In this document: piece by piece, positions 1-14,088 of the stretch | Layout of the letters: every line of letters starts with the position of its first letter | Position numbering within the stretch: position 1 is the first letter of the stretch | Source of the DNA: Trichoplax sp. H2 | Taxonomy: Eukaryota > Placozoa > Uniplacotomia > Trichoplacea | Assembly: GCA_003344405.1 (NCBI GenBank) | Contig: NOWV01000096.1 | Coordinates: forward strand, 1 to 64,000 | Direction: 5' to 3' | DNA: 64,000 bases | Made by a program: the position numbers and the translations under genes | The notes under the pieces: model-generated | What the model saw: only the letters and a program-made list of their open reading frames with translations | The model's database searches: none | Told to the model about the DNA's origin: nothing

Positions 1-790
1 GCATATAGCTTAGATTACTATTATAAGACCGTACGAGAATAACTTAACTTGTAAGCTAGAGTGTAAGATTGTGTAAGAGTCTATTTGTAGAAGATGTTTA
101 CAGTACGTATTGTAGCGAATCTATTAAGATGTTTATATAAAGATCTGAGATATAAATAGATTTGCGCTAAGTATGCTAGTACTGTAAGTATTGTATTGTA
201 ATGCTTTAAATAGACGCGCGAATTATGAATAGATTGCGCGATAGTAAATTTAGATCTGATCTTGCGACTTAATGGGCAAGATAAGATTTGTTACAGTAAA
301 AGCATTCTGTAACTAATCGTATATAAATCGTGAATTTTGCTGTAATAAGTAGATTGTCAGATAGTCAGATAGTCCTTGGTAGTTAGACGAACCTAACTTC
401 TGTAATAAAGTGAAATTTGCAAGAAACTGTAGTTCTTGATTTATTGTTTTGAAGATCACTTTATCACATACCGCTAGTTATTTAAGCGAAAATTGCTAAG
501 GCAGGGATGACTATAATTATCTTTTAATTCTACTAAATGATGTAAAGGTAGTGCATACTTAGCTGTAGTAATTTAGAATTATTCATTGTTTCCTCATATG
601 GTTGTCATCATCATGGTTACTGTTTGGATCTCTAGAAGTAGCTATTTTATCGTCTGTTTGATATATTTAATAAATATAGTATTATATTCATTCTTACCAG
701 CAATTCAAGGAAACTTGTTATCTGGTTGCAACTTAACTCGACGCTACTACTAACCATATTAATCTTTTTTTAAAGTTAAATGAAAAAAAG
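1..790. other. Upstream sequence, no supported exon
   Basis: AT-rich sequence 5' of the carnitine acyltransferase exons. It is presumably intron, because the first recognisable exon begins in phase 0 at 791 and encodes only the C-terminal part of the enzyme. I looked for the preceding family block (the conserved Thr-Glu-Thr region of carnitine acyltransferases) and did not find it here. Confidence 0.4.
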
Positions 791-1493
791 GCTGCTTTCA
801 TGGAGGCTACAAAATCTCAAAGTCAGCTAGCGAAGGAAGTACGTAGAGTGATAAAATACTCATAAAATAAACTTATTCATTACAATCTCTTTTAATTAAA
901 TAAAAGGCTGGATTAGGTAAAGCCTGGGATAGAATTTTATTTGGAATACGAATAGCAGCATTAGAGAAAGGCCTCCCTGAGCCAGAAATATTTAATGATC
1001 CTACTTTTAAATTAATGAATCAATTTCAACTTTCTACCAGCCAGGTAAGATCATTATCTAATGATATTGCCATAATCGTATAGTTTCATCCTTATAACTG
1101 GTGGTCAGAATATTTCAAGCTTTATACCAAAGCTGATTTTATGTCAAGTAATATAACTTCCTAGGGTATATTAAGCATCAGTCCTACTTTATTGATCATA
1201 ATCGTTAAATGCTTACGTACTAGTATTAATCTTAAGAATAAAGCGTTTTTAGGCATATTAGATATAATTTCATTGACTTTCTAATTTAGGGCACATACGG
1301 ACCAATTTCAAATTCACTATTTGTACCGGTATATGAAGAAGGTTATGGTATATCTTATAATATACAATCAGATCGATTTACTTTTGCTTGCTCCGATTTT
1401 GTAAGTTGTGAAAAAACGTCTAGTAAGAAATATCTGAACACGTTACGACAGTTTCTTGACAATTTTAAACAACTTTTCATCGAAGAAATGTAA
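791..1493 (+). CDS. CROT: Carnitine O-acyltransferase, CROT-like, C-terminal three exons (5' part outside window)
   Basis: Transfers medium-chain acyl groups between CoA and carnitine, normally in peroxisomes. Three exons join in phase 0: 791-838, 907-1044 and 1290-1493 (stop TAA 1491-1493), giving 129 residues. Exon 2 carries the family block with GKAWDRILFG, where vertebrate CROT has a Gly-Lys-Gly-x-Asp-Arg-His-Leu stretch, followed by the Pro-Glu-Ile-Phe segment and an LSTSQ motif matching the conserved Leu-Ser-Thr-Ser. Exon 3 reads through VPVYEEGYGISYNIQ and SDRFTFACSDF, the C-terminal carnitine/CoA-binding half of the family, then an amphipathic tail. Donors are GTACGT and GTAAGA. The Asp-Arg-Phe-x-x-Ala-Cys-Ser pattern favours CROT over CRAT or CPT2, but paralogue choice is inference. 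The last residues are EEM, so no C-terminal peroxisomal PTS1 is visible. Confidence 0.85.
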
Positions 1494-3286
1494 TGATAGT
1501 TAATTGTTAGAGTTCTCCTTCAAGTTTATGAACTGATATTAGTATTCTATCTTTAAAAATATAACATATTTGATTAATTACGGTAGATTTAACACAGTCT
1601 TTTCGTTTTTTATTAAACTGACTACTTTACTCTGGTTAGAATTTAAGAATATTCCGTAGCGTAATTTTGTTAACAATTAGATATTATAAAATTGTAATTT
1701 GAGCGATGTATTTAGTCAGTAAAATATAGATAAATCTAAATAGATCATAAATTACAGTGTAAGTCATGTTATATTGTGATTTCATACAATGTGAACTGGG
1801 TTCTAATTTAAGATTGTTGTCCTACCTTTGTGTATACCGTAGAAAAATATAACATCAAGCTAAATAAAAATTATCATTAATTCAGTTATTTCACGAACCT
1901 ACAATAAAATTTATCTTGTCATATGTGTTTAATTACAAGTTTAATTCAGAATACTTTAAAGTAATAACTTAATAGTTTAATACCACTAGATACTCTGCGT
2001 AGCATATAAAAGCTGGCGTAATTCATTAGTTTAGTGATTTCAATACAGAGAAGAAGATGAACTCTTGGATATAGTCATGATTAATCTCATTGATTTGATA
2101 GTTTTGTTGGTAGAGGTTGTGGTTTGACCGGCATTTTGTAATCCGTTTAAGTAATTTTGATGAGATTGTTGTTAGCAGTTATAATAAAGTGACATTTTCT
2201 CTTAAATATATTTGCCTTAGACTTCAATAGTTGATAGTTTAAATTAATATTTTCGTCCTATATTACTTGAAGTCCTCGAATATCTAATCTCTTTGAGAAT
2301 GTTATGCATTTAGATTAGTAAATTGTTAAAGCAGGTATTCAAATTTAGCAATAAAGACTAATTTTTTGCAAAGTTAGCACATTGATTTTATATTTATGTA
2401 TCAATCAATTATCAAAATTAGTTTTTCAGCATTATTTTAAATTGATATAGATGAAGTCGCATTTGTTCGTAAGTTTTATTTGTTAGTTCATAAGCACTGT
2501 ACTATGTACGATACTTACTACTATATCGGTTTAACGAAAGTCAAATCAATCAGGTTACTGGTGCTTTATCTGTATGATTTTACGCATAAGTGTTAGTGAT
2601 ATTACCTTAAATTACTAGTCTAATAGAAAATAAAGAAATATTTTCAGTCAGTTACATTAAATATTTACTAATTACAATAACAGTACAAGTGCCACTGGTA
2701 AATCTTTGTATCTTCACGTATACAATAATTTAGATAGCGAATAGCAGCAAAATAAATATAAACTAATGACTTGCAGTTATTTACAACTACATTTTCGAAA
2801 ACGTTATGGATTGACGATGGAAAATTAAAGAAGATTTGTCATTCTAAAATTCGGAATAGATAAAAATGAGTCTAAAAGTAGAAACAGATTAGAATTAGCA
2901 AATTGACATATGTACTACTTGAAATACTGCCCGGGGTATCTAAAACTCTTTTATTCACTTGACTTGTGGGTGCATCCCTTATTCCATGTCAGTAAAATGA
3001 TTGAATGTAATTGGAAGAGCGCTATGTATTACAAATGAAATACACTTTTGTTTGAGGAGATTATTTTATTTAAGAAACTGCTAAACAAACGATAAACTAT
3101 TCTCTTGCACATAGATCTAAGGCAGCTGGCACACTTTAAAAGTAGAAAACGGTTTAGCTTTAACATCATAACAAAATATCTAATTTTTTAACATACTACT
3201 TGCATATCTTGCTCATGACTATATTTTTGTAAGACACATTCGTAACAGAGTAGAATCACCATCTTTAAAAGAATTCAACAAATTGA
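1494..3286. other. Intergenic, no gene seen
   Basis: About 1.8 kb of AT-rich sequence between the 3' end of the carnitine acyltransferase (plus strand) and the 3' end of SLC35F-like copy A (minus strand). It is therefore a convergent intergenic spacer. I see only short random ORFs. Confidence 0.5.
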
Positions 3287-6200
3287 TCATTGATCATCAT
3301 AAGGAGCCAACCGTCTATTTCGCCTACGCGCTGTTATAGATTGTAATCTAGAAGAGAATGCTAAAACAGTCTCTATGGGTATAGTCAGAATTAAAAATGC
3401 CACTATTAAAGACAATGTCCCTAATATTTTGTATAAATTGAATATTTCTTGTCGAAGAGATACATCGATTGCAGCATTCATAGGAATAGCAAATAAAGAG
3501 CCTAACGAAGCATAAACTGGATAGGTAATTGATATTCCAATACAGAGAAGAAAAACGGATAAAACATAAAAAAAAGCAATCGCAAAAATTTCCCAAGGGA
3601 AACTAGCGATGGTTAGCACTTCAATTCCAGTCAAATGTAAAATGAGAGTCGGTATCCATAATATCACCATTGAATAACAGCCGATTAGGGTTATAAGCAT
3701 CGCTGATTGACCCACAGATGGATTTACAATGCACTTTTTGACGAAAATCTAAATCATAAGTAAAGCAGAAAAACCCTTTCAGAGGCCTTTACAGAAATTA
3801 ATGTTTGATGTTTCATGATTAAAGTAGATTATCTTTAAATTATATCAGCTTCAATGTAGACAAAGTCGATTCAATCTATATGATGTATCCTATCTACGGG
3901 GCTAAAGCATACAGCTAGTGCTTTGATAATATTATTAGAAATTCTTTGTACATTATTCTTCACATAAAGTTATCATTTATATATAATAACAAAAGAGGAT
4001 AATCTCAATTCTCGCTTACTCGAAAAAATGCTGCAAAAAGAGCACTTGCAGTAGCTAATAATACACCAATCGTCTTAAATGATCCCAATCCTTCAGAATA
4101 GGCTACTAAGACTACACCACCTATGGATAGCAGCACCGCTAAGCTCTAAATTCAATACGTAAATGATGAATAGAGCTTCGATTTTCTACACAAAGCAATC
4201 GTTAATTGCTAATCTATTTTAGCTTGAGTTTCCTAAAATTTTATGCTTCAATCTTAAAATTATAAGGTAGTATACTATCAACGATAACAAAAGATAACAA
4301 AATAGAAAAACGAGGTATAGTTATGAAAAATCAATTTTTTGACATTATCCTATTTATCCCTAATTACTCAATTTACTCCTATTTAGCTATCTTACTAACC
4401 AACAGCAAATTAAAAGATTTTAGGTTCGATAGTTAATCTCAAAGAAATTTGTATTTGTCGTAGCCAGCTGATAAAAGCAAATTATCTGTGATTAGATAAG
4501 TACTACAACTGCTGTACATATCAAAATGTACTAGCTAGAAATAGGGTTTATAACTTTAATTTCATTTTTCAAGTCTCAACTTGTAACAAGTGTCATTTCT
4601 ATCAACTGCTCTAATTGTGAAGAAATTGCAATAATCGCTAATACGAGTACAATAAAAGATTAAATGCAATTTTTTTCATCATAATCTGAAACTTAATTAA
4701 TAACTAAAAAATGACAGCCGAATTACCCGAACAACGATAAATGGTTCCTTTAGCCATATTATAGAGAAAATATAAACAAAAGCTGTTGAAGCTGAAAAAA
4801 TCGCCATAACGTCTGTAGGAGATGTAAATATTAACGCATAGTAATATGCGTAGTTTGATATATTAAGAATAATAACCAAAGCCGGTATTCTAATGGTTGC
4901 ACTTTTAAGGGTAAATCCGTCCTTGCCACAAACAAGAATAGCTTCCCTGCAATTCATGACAAAATTAAATGCGAGAAGTATCATTTAATGAAATAAATGA
5001 ATAATTGCACCGGATTAGTATTAAAGCTTAAGTTAACCATCAGCACATTTTGAAGTGAAATAAGGATTCCGCAGTTTGATTGAATTATTAATTATTATAC
5101 ATTAATGCGTATGTAGATATTTAGACAATCTCTAAAATGCAAAAGACTACTACATTAATTTATGGGAGTATATCCCTTTATCTGTTGACATTAACAGTAA
5201 CTGTTTAAAATACCTATATATTTCTTTATGACTACGACCAAAGTAAATCAAAATCGGCGCAATTATTGGATAGATAACTATAAATGCGGAACCAGCAAAC
5301 CTATAGCAAAACGTGCGTATAAAAAAATATAATTTTAGAAGCATCATCATGGTTAAGAAATCAATTCGATGCTATTCATGATCACTACGGCACAAAAGCA
5401 TTAGATTCATCTGAATTTCGTCACAATTTAACAAGGCAACTCGAAGCTTATCCGCTTGAGCGAATATAATTACCAATTCATCAAGGAAGTCGCAGTTAGA
5501 TTATAATCTGTGTAGGCTATGTTCGCAAACTGCGAATTACCGCATAGGCATGCACCACTACCAATTACAATGAATATTCCATATATCGTCTTCATAAGGG
5601 AGAATTTTGCCGTTATTGTTTCCTTACTCTCTCTATCTCTAATGACTAAAATATAAGATGAAATGATTATCCAAGCCATGTAGTAACATACTTAATAACT
5701 GTTGCTTTGTAGCTTTACCCTTTACATAAATTAGATTTAGTGAGTAAAGCCAAGTGATAAATCTTGATTGTAGTTATTATATAAATCATGCAGTAAACTA
5801 GATTGATCACTGTAGGTATGCTAACACGTATGTATTCTAAGGTTATATATACAACAGTAGACTATTTAGCTGCTGAAATGTGAGAGTCATTGATTAAGTT
5901 TCGGTCCTAGAAAACTTAATGACAAGATATGCAATTAATAAAAACGCAGCCGCATTTTGTTTGCAATGATGAACAAGTAACGTTTACTCGTATTTATTTA
6001 ACATAGTTACGGACTATGCTATATCTCAAGATAAGGATTATGCTCAGTTCTATTGCACACCAATATCAGGAACAGCTAAGTGCAGATCAGTAACAATTCC
6101 AAGCATAAAATTCTATTATATCGAATGTAAACCGTGTTTGGATATAGCAAATAATAAGGAGCTGACTTATTAATCTGATAACATATTCAAATTGCTAGTT

Positions 6201-7085
6201 TAAAAGTAGAAGTTACCCGCGAGTAAGTGAACAGCAACTAAATTAATATCATTTTGTTACCAACGAGTTGCAAGATTGTATCCAATCAATAATTCTCCGC
6301 TAGCTCTCTTTCTGAGCTTAGCTTGCACTGCCTAAAATGCTATCAATTTTTAAGCCTTCACATTCACATGCAGATTACTAATTCAAGACAATTACCGTAT
6401 ACTACATAAATGATCCTATCAAAATCTTGATCAATACTAACGTTAGCCATTGCATCAGTAATAAACATTATAGCATAAACATAACAAACAGTACTAAAGG
6501 CTACTTAATTCAATTTGAAATACGGCTAAGAACTCAATTTTTATTTATTTAATCACGTCATCCTCTACTGGCTTGAGCCATTTAATACTGTAACACAACA
6601 CATCTATATCTATGCTAATAGCTACTATGTTTTACAAGAAACCAAATCCAAGATTCGATGCAGCTCGATTCCAAAATATATGGAATACTAATCGGCATAT
6701 GCATTAGCTGTTTTTATGAATCTAATCATTCTAAATATACATTTATCAAACACTACGATACCATCTTTCTCAACACCTCACAAATGCACGAAAAGATTTG
6801 CGAATACTTTTCAATATTGACTAACGTTTATTTACACTGGAATCCAAATCAAAATAGCCAAGAGTATTAGCACGCAATTTGTCAATAAATAAAGAAAAAT
6901 AAAGTAAGCAAATATTGTAATTGTCTTCGCAGTTTGATTATAAAGCAGCATAATAAAGTAACGCCAGTCATTGATGAATCATGAAATAGGAGACGATCAT
7001 ATTTTGTGCTTTAAATGTAGACTAGATATTAACAATCTTCGAAGCAATTATTTGCTTTATGGATAATACCTGATAGGTGAGCCAT
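3287..7085 (-). CDS. SLC35F3/F4-like transporter, array copy A
   Basis: Multi-pass drug/metabolite-transporter superfamily protein. SLC35F3 is reported as a thiamine transporter; the substrate here is unknown. Core exons on the minus strand: 5474-5645, 5214-5300, 4727-4946, 4020-4145 and 3287-3748. Their lengths (172, 87, 220, 126, 462) share phase with copies B and D. The third core exon holds VCGKDGFTLKSA, then a TM pair ending WLKEPFIVVR. The fourth has VVLVAYSEGLGS, matching the Ala-x-Gly-Leu/Phe of SLC35F. The fifth has the ITYPVYASLGSLFAIPMNAA signature. A separate N-terminal exon ends at 7070 (CAG|GTATTA). It has no in-frame upstream ATG in the position used by copy B, so the start is uncertain; an internal ATG at 7085 would leave five N-terminal residues. 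The core is intact and probably functional. Confidence 0.78.
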
Positions 7086-7153
7086 TTCCCGAAATTTTGC
7101 ATCTTGAGAAATGGGTTGATGATATTCGTGCTCTAGTTCACCTCTTTCTATGA

Positions 7154-10100
7154 TATTTAAAACATAAAGTTACCATCAATGCATCCTTAAGATACATATT
7201 AACCGTACAAAGTGCAAAAATTCGATTAGAATTAGTCCTTAAGAAATAGTTCATATAGTGAGTATTTGCTTTGAGGTAACTAATCGATAATTATATAATT
7301 TTCGTTACCTAACTGTTCCATTTTTAATGATGCTCTAACGGGAAACAACGATAAAGATTGTATCGAATACTTTAAGATGAAGGATTCAAATAAGATTATT
7401 TCAAGCGCTATCATCAACTTTCTGATTAGTAACGTCCAGTATATGATTGGCGTGAGTTTCTCGACTTTTTCCCGTGGGCAATTGATTTTTATATCTAAAT
7501 AATCATCAAGATAAGAAAGATAAGTGGATCATAAGCTAATAACATTGATAAGTAATTTTTTTCCAGATTGAATATCTAAAGTGTAGAATATCCTACTAAA
7601 GCTACCAATAGATCACTGTTTCAGTGCGGCTTGTATACCGGTCGAACCGGTCATACATTTACTAATGACAGATTGTTTATTTATTAGAAATTAGAGATAA
7701 AATAACTCTATACTGCGTCCCCAGAAATTGAAATAAACATAAAATGCCAATTGCTCAAAATTTTAATGATCTATTTACGTCAAATTTTGGCCAAATTTAA
7801 AGTTAATACGTTGAAAATTTAAAGGTGCCATTAAAGGCTATCAAGATAGATCGTCCACCTAGAATATCGCCGATGCCTATTATAAGGTGTTGTGGTACAC
7901 TAATAGTGGCCAATGTGCCAATGTCGAATTATTTAAGCTGAATACTATAACAATAATGCTCCTTGTCCATTTTAGAGAATTTGCAGTTCAGAGAAAGGCT
8001 GATAATGGCATGAGCTAGATATTAATGGATTGAAATAAGAAAATCAAGCAGTAGTTGCAACCTAAGCGACCATCAAGTATAGACCTTAAAGATCAGCCAA
8101 GGAATGTTAGCCGGTATAGTTACAACTGTGCATTCCAATTTCAGAATAGTGCTGGCAAAATAAATTTACAACAATAACAAAATTAATTGTTAAGAAATAA
8201 ATTGAAGACATTCTAAAGGCCAGAATAAAACTTTACACCAACGTCATTTTATATGGTCGTATTTAGTACATAGGCATCTGATGTCCATAGTGAGATACGG
8301 ATTGCTTGTGATAGAAATCATCGACAACGTTATTTATACCCGTTCACAGCCAAATAAATATTTTTTAATGTTTAAATGAATGACGATTACCTGTATTAAT
8401 TTAAAATTGGTGGAATCAATCAATCAAACGATTAATACTACGACCTTCAAATGGTCATCAAAACTGATTTATTTATTGTACACGAATCCACTCCCATTTT
8501 AAATCACCAAAGAGTATCAACTTTGATGATCAGCCAATGAATATTAGCTGGTATACTTGCAGCAAAACATTCAAAATTTCAGAATAACACAGGCGAAGTA
8601 AAATTTATAACGATAATGTATCAAGACTAGTTATAAAAAAATTGAAGACGCTGTAATTGCTAGAACAAAATTTTCAACATAATTCTTAAAGGCGTATTCA
8701 ATGTTAGCAGTGATATAGGTTACTTATGATTGAAAGGATTAAAAAAGTTATTCATGCCTATTGATGAGCACATAAGCAATTGAAATGTAGGGATGAACCA
8801 TGATTACCTGAATTAATTTAAAATCTGGAAAATGAATTGATCAATAGGTATTTGATCATCCAATGATTGTCAGAAAAGATTGATCCCACCCGAATCTACT
8901 CCCATTTTATAAAGAAAACTTAAAAAACATTGCGATTCAAGTAATGCTACTGAGCTAGATTTAGAAGAGAACAAAGACCTAAAGGCTTTCAATATAATCA
9001 ATGAGAAAACGACACAAAGAATTAAAATAAAACCAAACTTACTCTAACAAGTAATTTGCAACAGAAAAGAGAATCATGCTAGAAAAATTGCAGTAACAAT
9101 CATTGAAAGTAATTTTGATAGAACTGACAGCCCATTAACTTGCCCGATTCCGGTAGCAACAGTAGTTGATAGGACATGAGCATCGACAAAATAGGATTTT
9201 ATAAACTGTATGTAGAAAATCGATCACTGTTACAAGTAATAAAGAAGATGTTTAATTCAGAAGTTATTTTCTTGCTTTGGACTGCAAATCAATCTACAGA
9301 AAGCGAGCATGGTAGCGAAATCGCTGGATTATTTGTTAACCCCTTTCTGCATACTAGCTTAACCGGATCAGGGACTGCTAAATTAATATTTTAATAGTCC
9401 TGAGCGAATCTAGTTTCAATTACAGTTGAAATGGGTTTACAATCAATGTTACCATTTATTATTATCGTAGGTTTGAGTACTCTGATCAAGCTTGGAAAAT
9501 ATCATTATTGAACTGCTGTACTTACGAGCTCCTGATTCGACATTTTTTCTTAAACGTCTTTACTCATCATCGGGAAAATACAATCGCTTCGTTCGAGAGA
9601 AACTAAAACAGATTGGTGTTTTCTGTCGTTAAGCCCGATCTTCTAGATTGTGAAGATCCTGTTATTGTGATTCGATGTTAGTGCCGGTGATCGGTATTAA
9701 ATACAGTGTTATTTTAATGTAGGTTATACTGCTTTATTATAGGCTGCATATTATTTATTATTACTCTTAGCAGTTATACCTTACAATAGCAAACGACATT
9801 GTACAATAATAAACATGCAATCATAATAATTCATCATACCGTCATTATTTATACTATTAGAATCTATGCTTCGCGTTCTGTATAGATTTGTACTTTTTAC
9901 TGAACGCTAATTATACCTTGGAGCTTGGTGCTGCATTAGAATATAAAGCCAGCCAGATTTCTTTATAGGGTGGGGTGAGGGAGAACGTGGGGTAGAACAT
10001 ACCCTTGAAACCTGCTTGAAACCTGATACTGTAGGAGAGTAACCTGTGATATTGAAAAAGTTATATATAATACACTGAATAGTTTCTGGAATAGGAACGA

Positions 10101-10916
10101 TTCCTTACGATAGTAACCATCAATCATAATATACCCTTATGCCTTATACTGTATTAGATTAGCTTATGGTATTGAAAAAGATAATCTGCTAAAGGAGTTC
10201 TTAAAGAGAATCCTTTACTTACTATTACGCATTATGCATTAATATATTTGTTGATCATAATAAATCCTTAAAAAATCAGACTTCTTTAGATTTTGACTGT
10301 AATGTAGTAAACAATATCATATAAAATATGATCTATCGTAAATATAGGGATAGGAAAATTAGCAAATAAACAAATTCGGTTAAAAAAATACATTGATTCA
10401 GCACCGTATACGTATAACTTAATAAATTAACCGTAGAAATAGTTGAAGATATAAAGCTCACATGTTGTAAGAAGGCTAAAGTGAGATTCTATCAAGTAGG
10501 AAATGTGTTTAAAGGTTTACATGAGTTGATGGCATTGAATACCTATGCTGCATAGCTTTAATACGATAGATAACGATAAATGGAAAAAATATAAAGTAAT
10601 ATTTGGAATTATTTTAAAAATAAATTTATGAAAGCGTTATGGATTAGTTGCAGAATATACACGAAAAAGATTGATCCTTCTACAATGTGGAATAGATAAA
10701 GAACAGAACGCCAAAGTAGACATAAATGAAAGATAGCAATTTAATTTATACTACAGTAAATTACTTTAATAAGATTCTTTTCGTCACTTGACTAGTTGCC
10801 GCGTTTTGTATTGCGTATAAATAAATTGATCGCAGTTGGAAGAGCACTATGCAATACTATTGCGAGACTGATACATAGCAGTAATATTTGAGTAGCATCA
10901 TAATCTTTAAAAATAA
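7154..10916. other. Spacer between SLC35F-like copies A and B
   Basis: Apart from the tandem duplication at 8090-8920, I see no conserved coding exon here. A G-rich stretch near 9970-10000 and two related blocks (about 10003-10060 and 10130-10175, each with an 'ACTGTA...GATATTGAAAAAG' type core) are the only other local structure. Confidence 0.4.
8090..8920. repeat. Diverged tandem duplication, about 435-bp period
   Basis: Segments near 8093-8500 and 8527-8920 are imperfect copies in direct orientation. Shared landmarks in the same order include GATCAGCCAA, TTAGC-GGTATA, a TTTCAGAATA block, an ATTGAAGAC block, GATTACCTG-ATTAATTTAAAAT and CGAATC-ACTCCCATTTTA. Lengths differ through small indels. 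No ORF spans either copy. It lies between SLC35F-like copies A and B. Confidence 0.6.
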
Positions 10917-13900
10917 TTAAAAAATTGATCTCTGATCATTAGATGGTGCCTCCTGTCTATTTTGTCTACGCGTTATTCTAGATCGTAATCTAGAAGAGAA
11001 TGCTAAAACAGTCTCTGCAGGTATAGTGAGGATTAAGAAAGCTAATATTAAAGATAGTGTCCCTAATATTTTGTATAAATTAAAGATTTCTTGTCGAAGA
11101 GAAACATCGATTGCAGCATTCATAGGAATGGCAAATAAGGAGCCCAATGAAGCATAAGCAGGGTAGGTGATTGCAATTCCAAAGCAGAGAAGTAAATTGT
11201 ATATAACATTGAAAATTCCAATCATAAAAAATGGCCAAGGAAAACTAGAGGCAGTCAATACTTCAATTCCAGCCAAATGTAAAATGAGAGTAGGTATCCA
11301 TAATGTTACTAGGGAATAAAAACCAACTAAGGTAAGAAGCATCGAAGTCTGAGCCAAGGATATACTTACAAGACACTTCTTGGATATTACCTAAATCATA
11401 AATCAAACGGAGAAAGTAATTTCAGTAGGCCTCTACAAATTTTGGTTTCCTACGTTTTAGTTTTACATTAATTCGACCTAAAGTTAACAAAGTCGATTTG
11501 ATAAAGATTAACATATCGATGTATTAATACAGCTAATGTTTATACAAGGTGACCAGAAAAATAATTTGTCCTTATTCATACTAATAAACAAATAAAAGTT
11601 GATTTCCTAGCTTACCCGAAAAGTCGCTGAAAAAAAAGCACTTGCAGCTGTGAGCAATACACCAGTCGCTTGAAGTGATCCTAACCCTTCAGAATAGGCT
11701 ATTAAGACCACGCCAGCAATGGATAGTAAAACCGCTAAGAACTGGTTTGGATAGATAAATGGCAAAAAATATATTACAATTTCAGCAAATAACCGGCGCC
11801 CTCGTATCAAATCAGTATGCAGTATTGACAAATACTAAAATAGCAAGTATATAAAATAATCAAATATTTGAAGATTAGCGAGTTTGCATAAAATTCAATA
11901 TTTGCAGCTTCAAACTACGAAGCAGTATGACAACAACTATAATGTTTAAATGATATAAACATTCAGACCGCTTCTTCATTATAAAAGATGAGCTAATTCA
12001 AGATTTTTCTAGCGAGGGGCAATTATCAGCAACTGGAGTCGTAAAGTAAGTAAGGTTGGAAGAAAAGCGGATCTAACAGTAAGCTCGTAGTTTTAAATTC
12101 ATGTAACAAGTACGGTATCATTCCTGTTAATAGATCTGATGAAGAAATCATGATAACTGCTGATACAAAGAAGAATCAAGTAAGAATTACCTTCCATATT
12201 ACTTATAAAATTGTCATTCAAAAGAAATTAGATTTACCCGAATAATGATAAATGGTTCCTTAAGCCATATCACAGATAAAACGTAGGCAAAACCAACCAC
12301 GGATGAAAATACTGCTAGAACATCTGTAGGAGAAGTAAACGCTAACGCATAGTAATAACCGTAATTAGCCACAGCAAGCATGATAGCCATGGTTAGCATT
12401 CTATATGTTGCACTTTTTAGCGTAAATCCATCTTTACCACAAACAAGCATAGCTTCTCTGTAATTGAGAATAAATTCAAGCATATTAAAGTGCGACTTTG
12501 ATAACTCAATTTAGTGAGTAACTGTACCAATAGAGTACCCAAGAATTTAATGATTTGATTTAACAAATCAAAATCGTACTGTGCATCCGTAGATATTTAA
12601 AGCAACTCGAAACGTAGTAAACTATGGATTTTAAACAGATGTGTAGCTTTATCTGTTGACGATAAGTTAAAATACCTGTATATATCTGTATGATTGCGAC
12701 CAAAGCACATCAAAATTATTGCAATTATGGGATAGTTAATTAGAAACGCAGAGCAAGCAAACCTAGAAGACACAGACATAAAGAAGAAAATTTGAGTTGC
12801 GTCTTAAAAATTCTAAAGATCCATTTCCAATTTACTTATGATCACAGGTACGCCAATATCAAACAAATTGAATCCAATTACAGTATACAAAGTAATACAA
12901 TATTTTAATTACCAATTCGCCATAGATGTTGCAGTAAAATTATAATCTTTGTAGGCAATATTTGTAAATTGTGAATTGGCGCACACAGATGCAGCACTTG
13001 TAACAACGATAATCATTCCATATACAGTAGTCTTCATAGCAGAGAATTCTACTACTGGCATTTCAGTGGGTCCTTCATCACTAAATTCTGGGATATAACG
13101 TGAAAGTAGCCTATTCAAACTTATGCAAAGCAAAAGAAACCTGAATGATATATAATTGGTTTCCTAAAGCAATGTGAAATAAGAAAATTTGATCAAGCTT
13201 CGTAGTAGGAGAATTATGACTTCGCACTTAATGTTAATACATATGCCATGCAGAACACCATGATGGTAACTAGAGTATATTCTAATTTACATTTTTAATA
13301 GATAAGTAGGTATACAACAGAAAATGTGTTTTATAAAGTTACAGTTCTTGAGCAATTGTCAGTAGAAAGGCACGTAATAATTATATTACTAATTTAAGTT
13401 AGAACAAATATACCATTGCTGAACACGCATGTATACTAGCCATCGTTACTAACTCAGTCCTATTCTGAGATAGTAATTATAGAAAATTCTCATATAGATA
13501 CTAATATTGAAAGCAGTGATAAGCTAATTACTTCAGTTATATAATAAGAGTTACAAATTTTACGACCGTGGATAGGAAATGTATTTATGTAATGCTATAT
13601 TAAGTTTGGAACATGTTTACAAAACGAAGCGTTCTAGCTAAATCTGATATTAATTAATTTTTCTAAAAGATTTACATGAATTCCCTGTCATAGTAAGATA
13701 CATCCAAATTTCTGAATTCATTACAATATTGGCAAATGTTTCCGTTAGTATCGAATAACTCGCCAAGAATTTTGCTTACAGTTTACAATAAACTGCATTA
13801 ATAAACAAAGTTAAAAAATCAAGACATAGATCTCCATTTAGACTAATGAATACTATAATAAGGTAGAATTGAATGTATCGGTATGGAAGATAAGGAAAAG

Positions 13901-14088
13901 TTCGCATTTAGTAGTTAGAATGCCAATTTGACATGGAAAATTATTGTAGCATAAATCTGTCTATTGATGATACCTGATACATGCGTTGATTCTTGGTAAT
14001 TTCCATTTTGAGCAATAGACTGAAAATTTTCGTTGTCTACTTCATTCTCTTCTACGATATTAAAATGATAAAATTTCCATATAATCAT
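10917..14088 (-). CDS. SLC35F3/F4-like transporter, array copy B (full model)
   Basis: Best-resolved member of the array. Minus-strand exons: 13974-14088, 12913-13087, 12676-12762, 12238-12457, 11616-11741 and 10917-11390. They total 1197 nt, 398 residues plus stop, and keep frame. The first exon (ATG at 14088) is hydrophilic and probably the cytosolic N-terminus. The rest carries about ten hydrophobic segments. Diagnostic stretches are AYKDYNFTATSMANW (end of TM1), ACSAFLINYPIIAI, VCGKDGFTLKSA, TSPTDVLAVFSS (where SLC35F4 has Thr-Thr-Asp-Val-Ser), AYSEGLGSLQATGV and ITYPAYASLGSLFAIPMNAA. Donors and acceptors are canonical (GTATCA, GTAATT, GTATTT, GTAAAT, GTAAGC). Probable membrane transporter in plasma membrane or Golgi; substrate not predictable from sequence. 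Confidence 0.82.
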
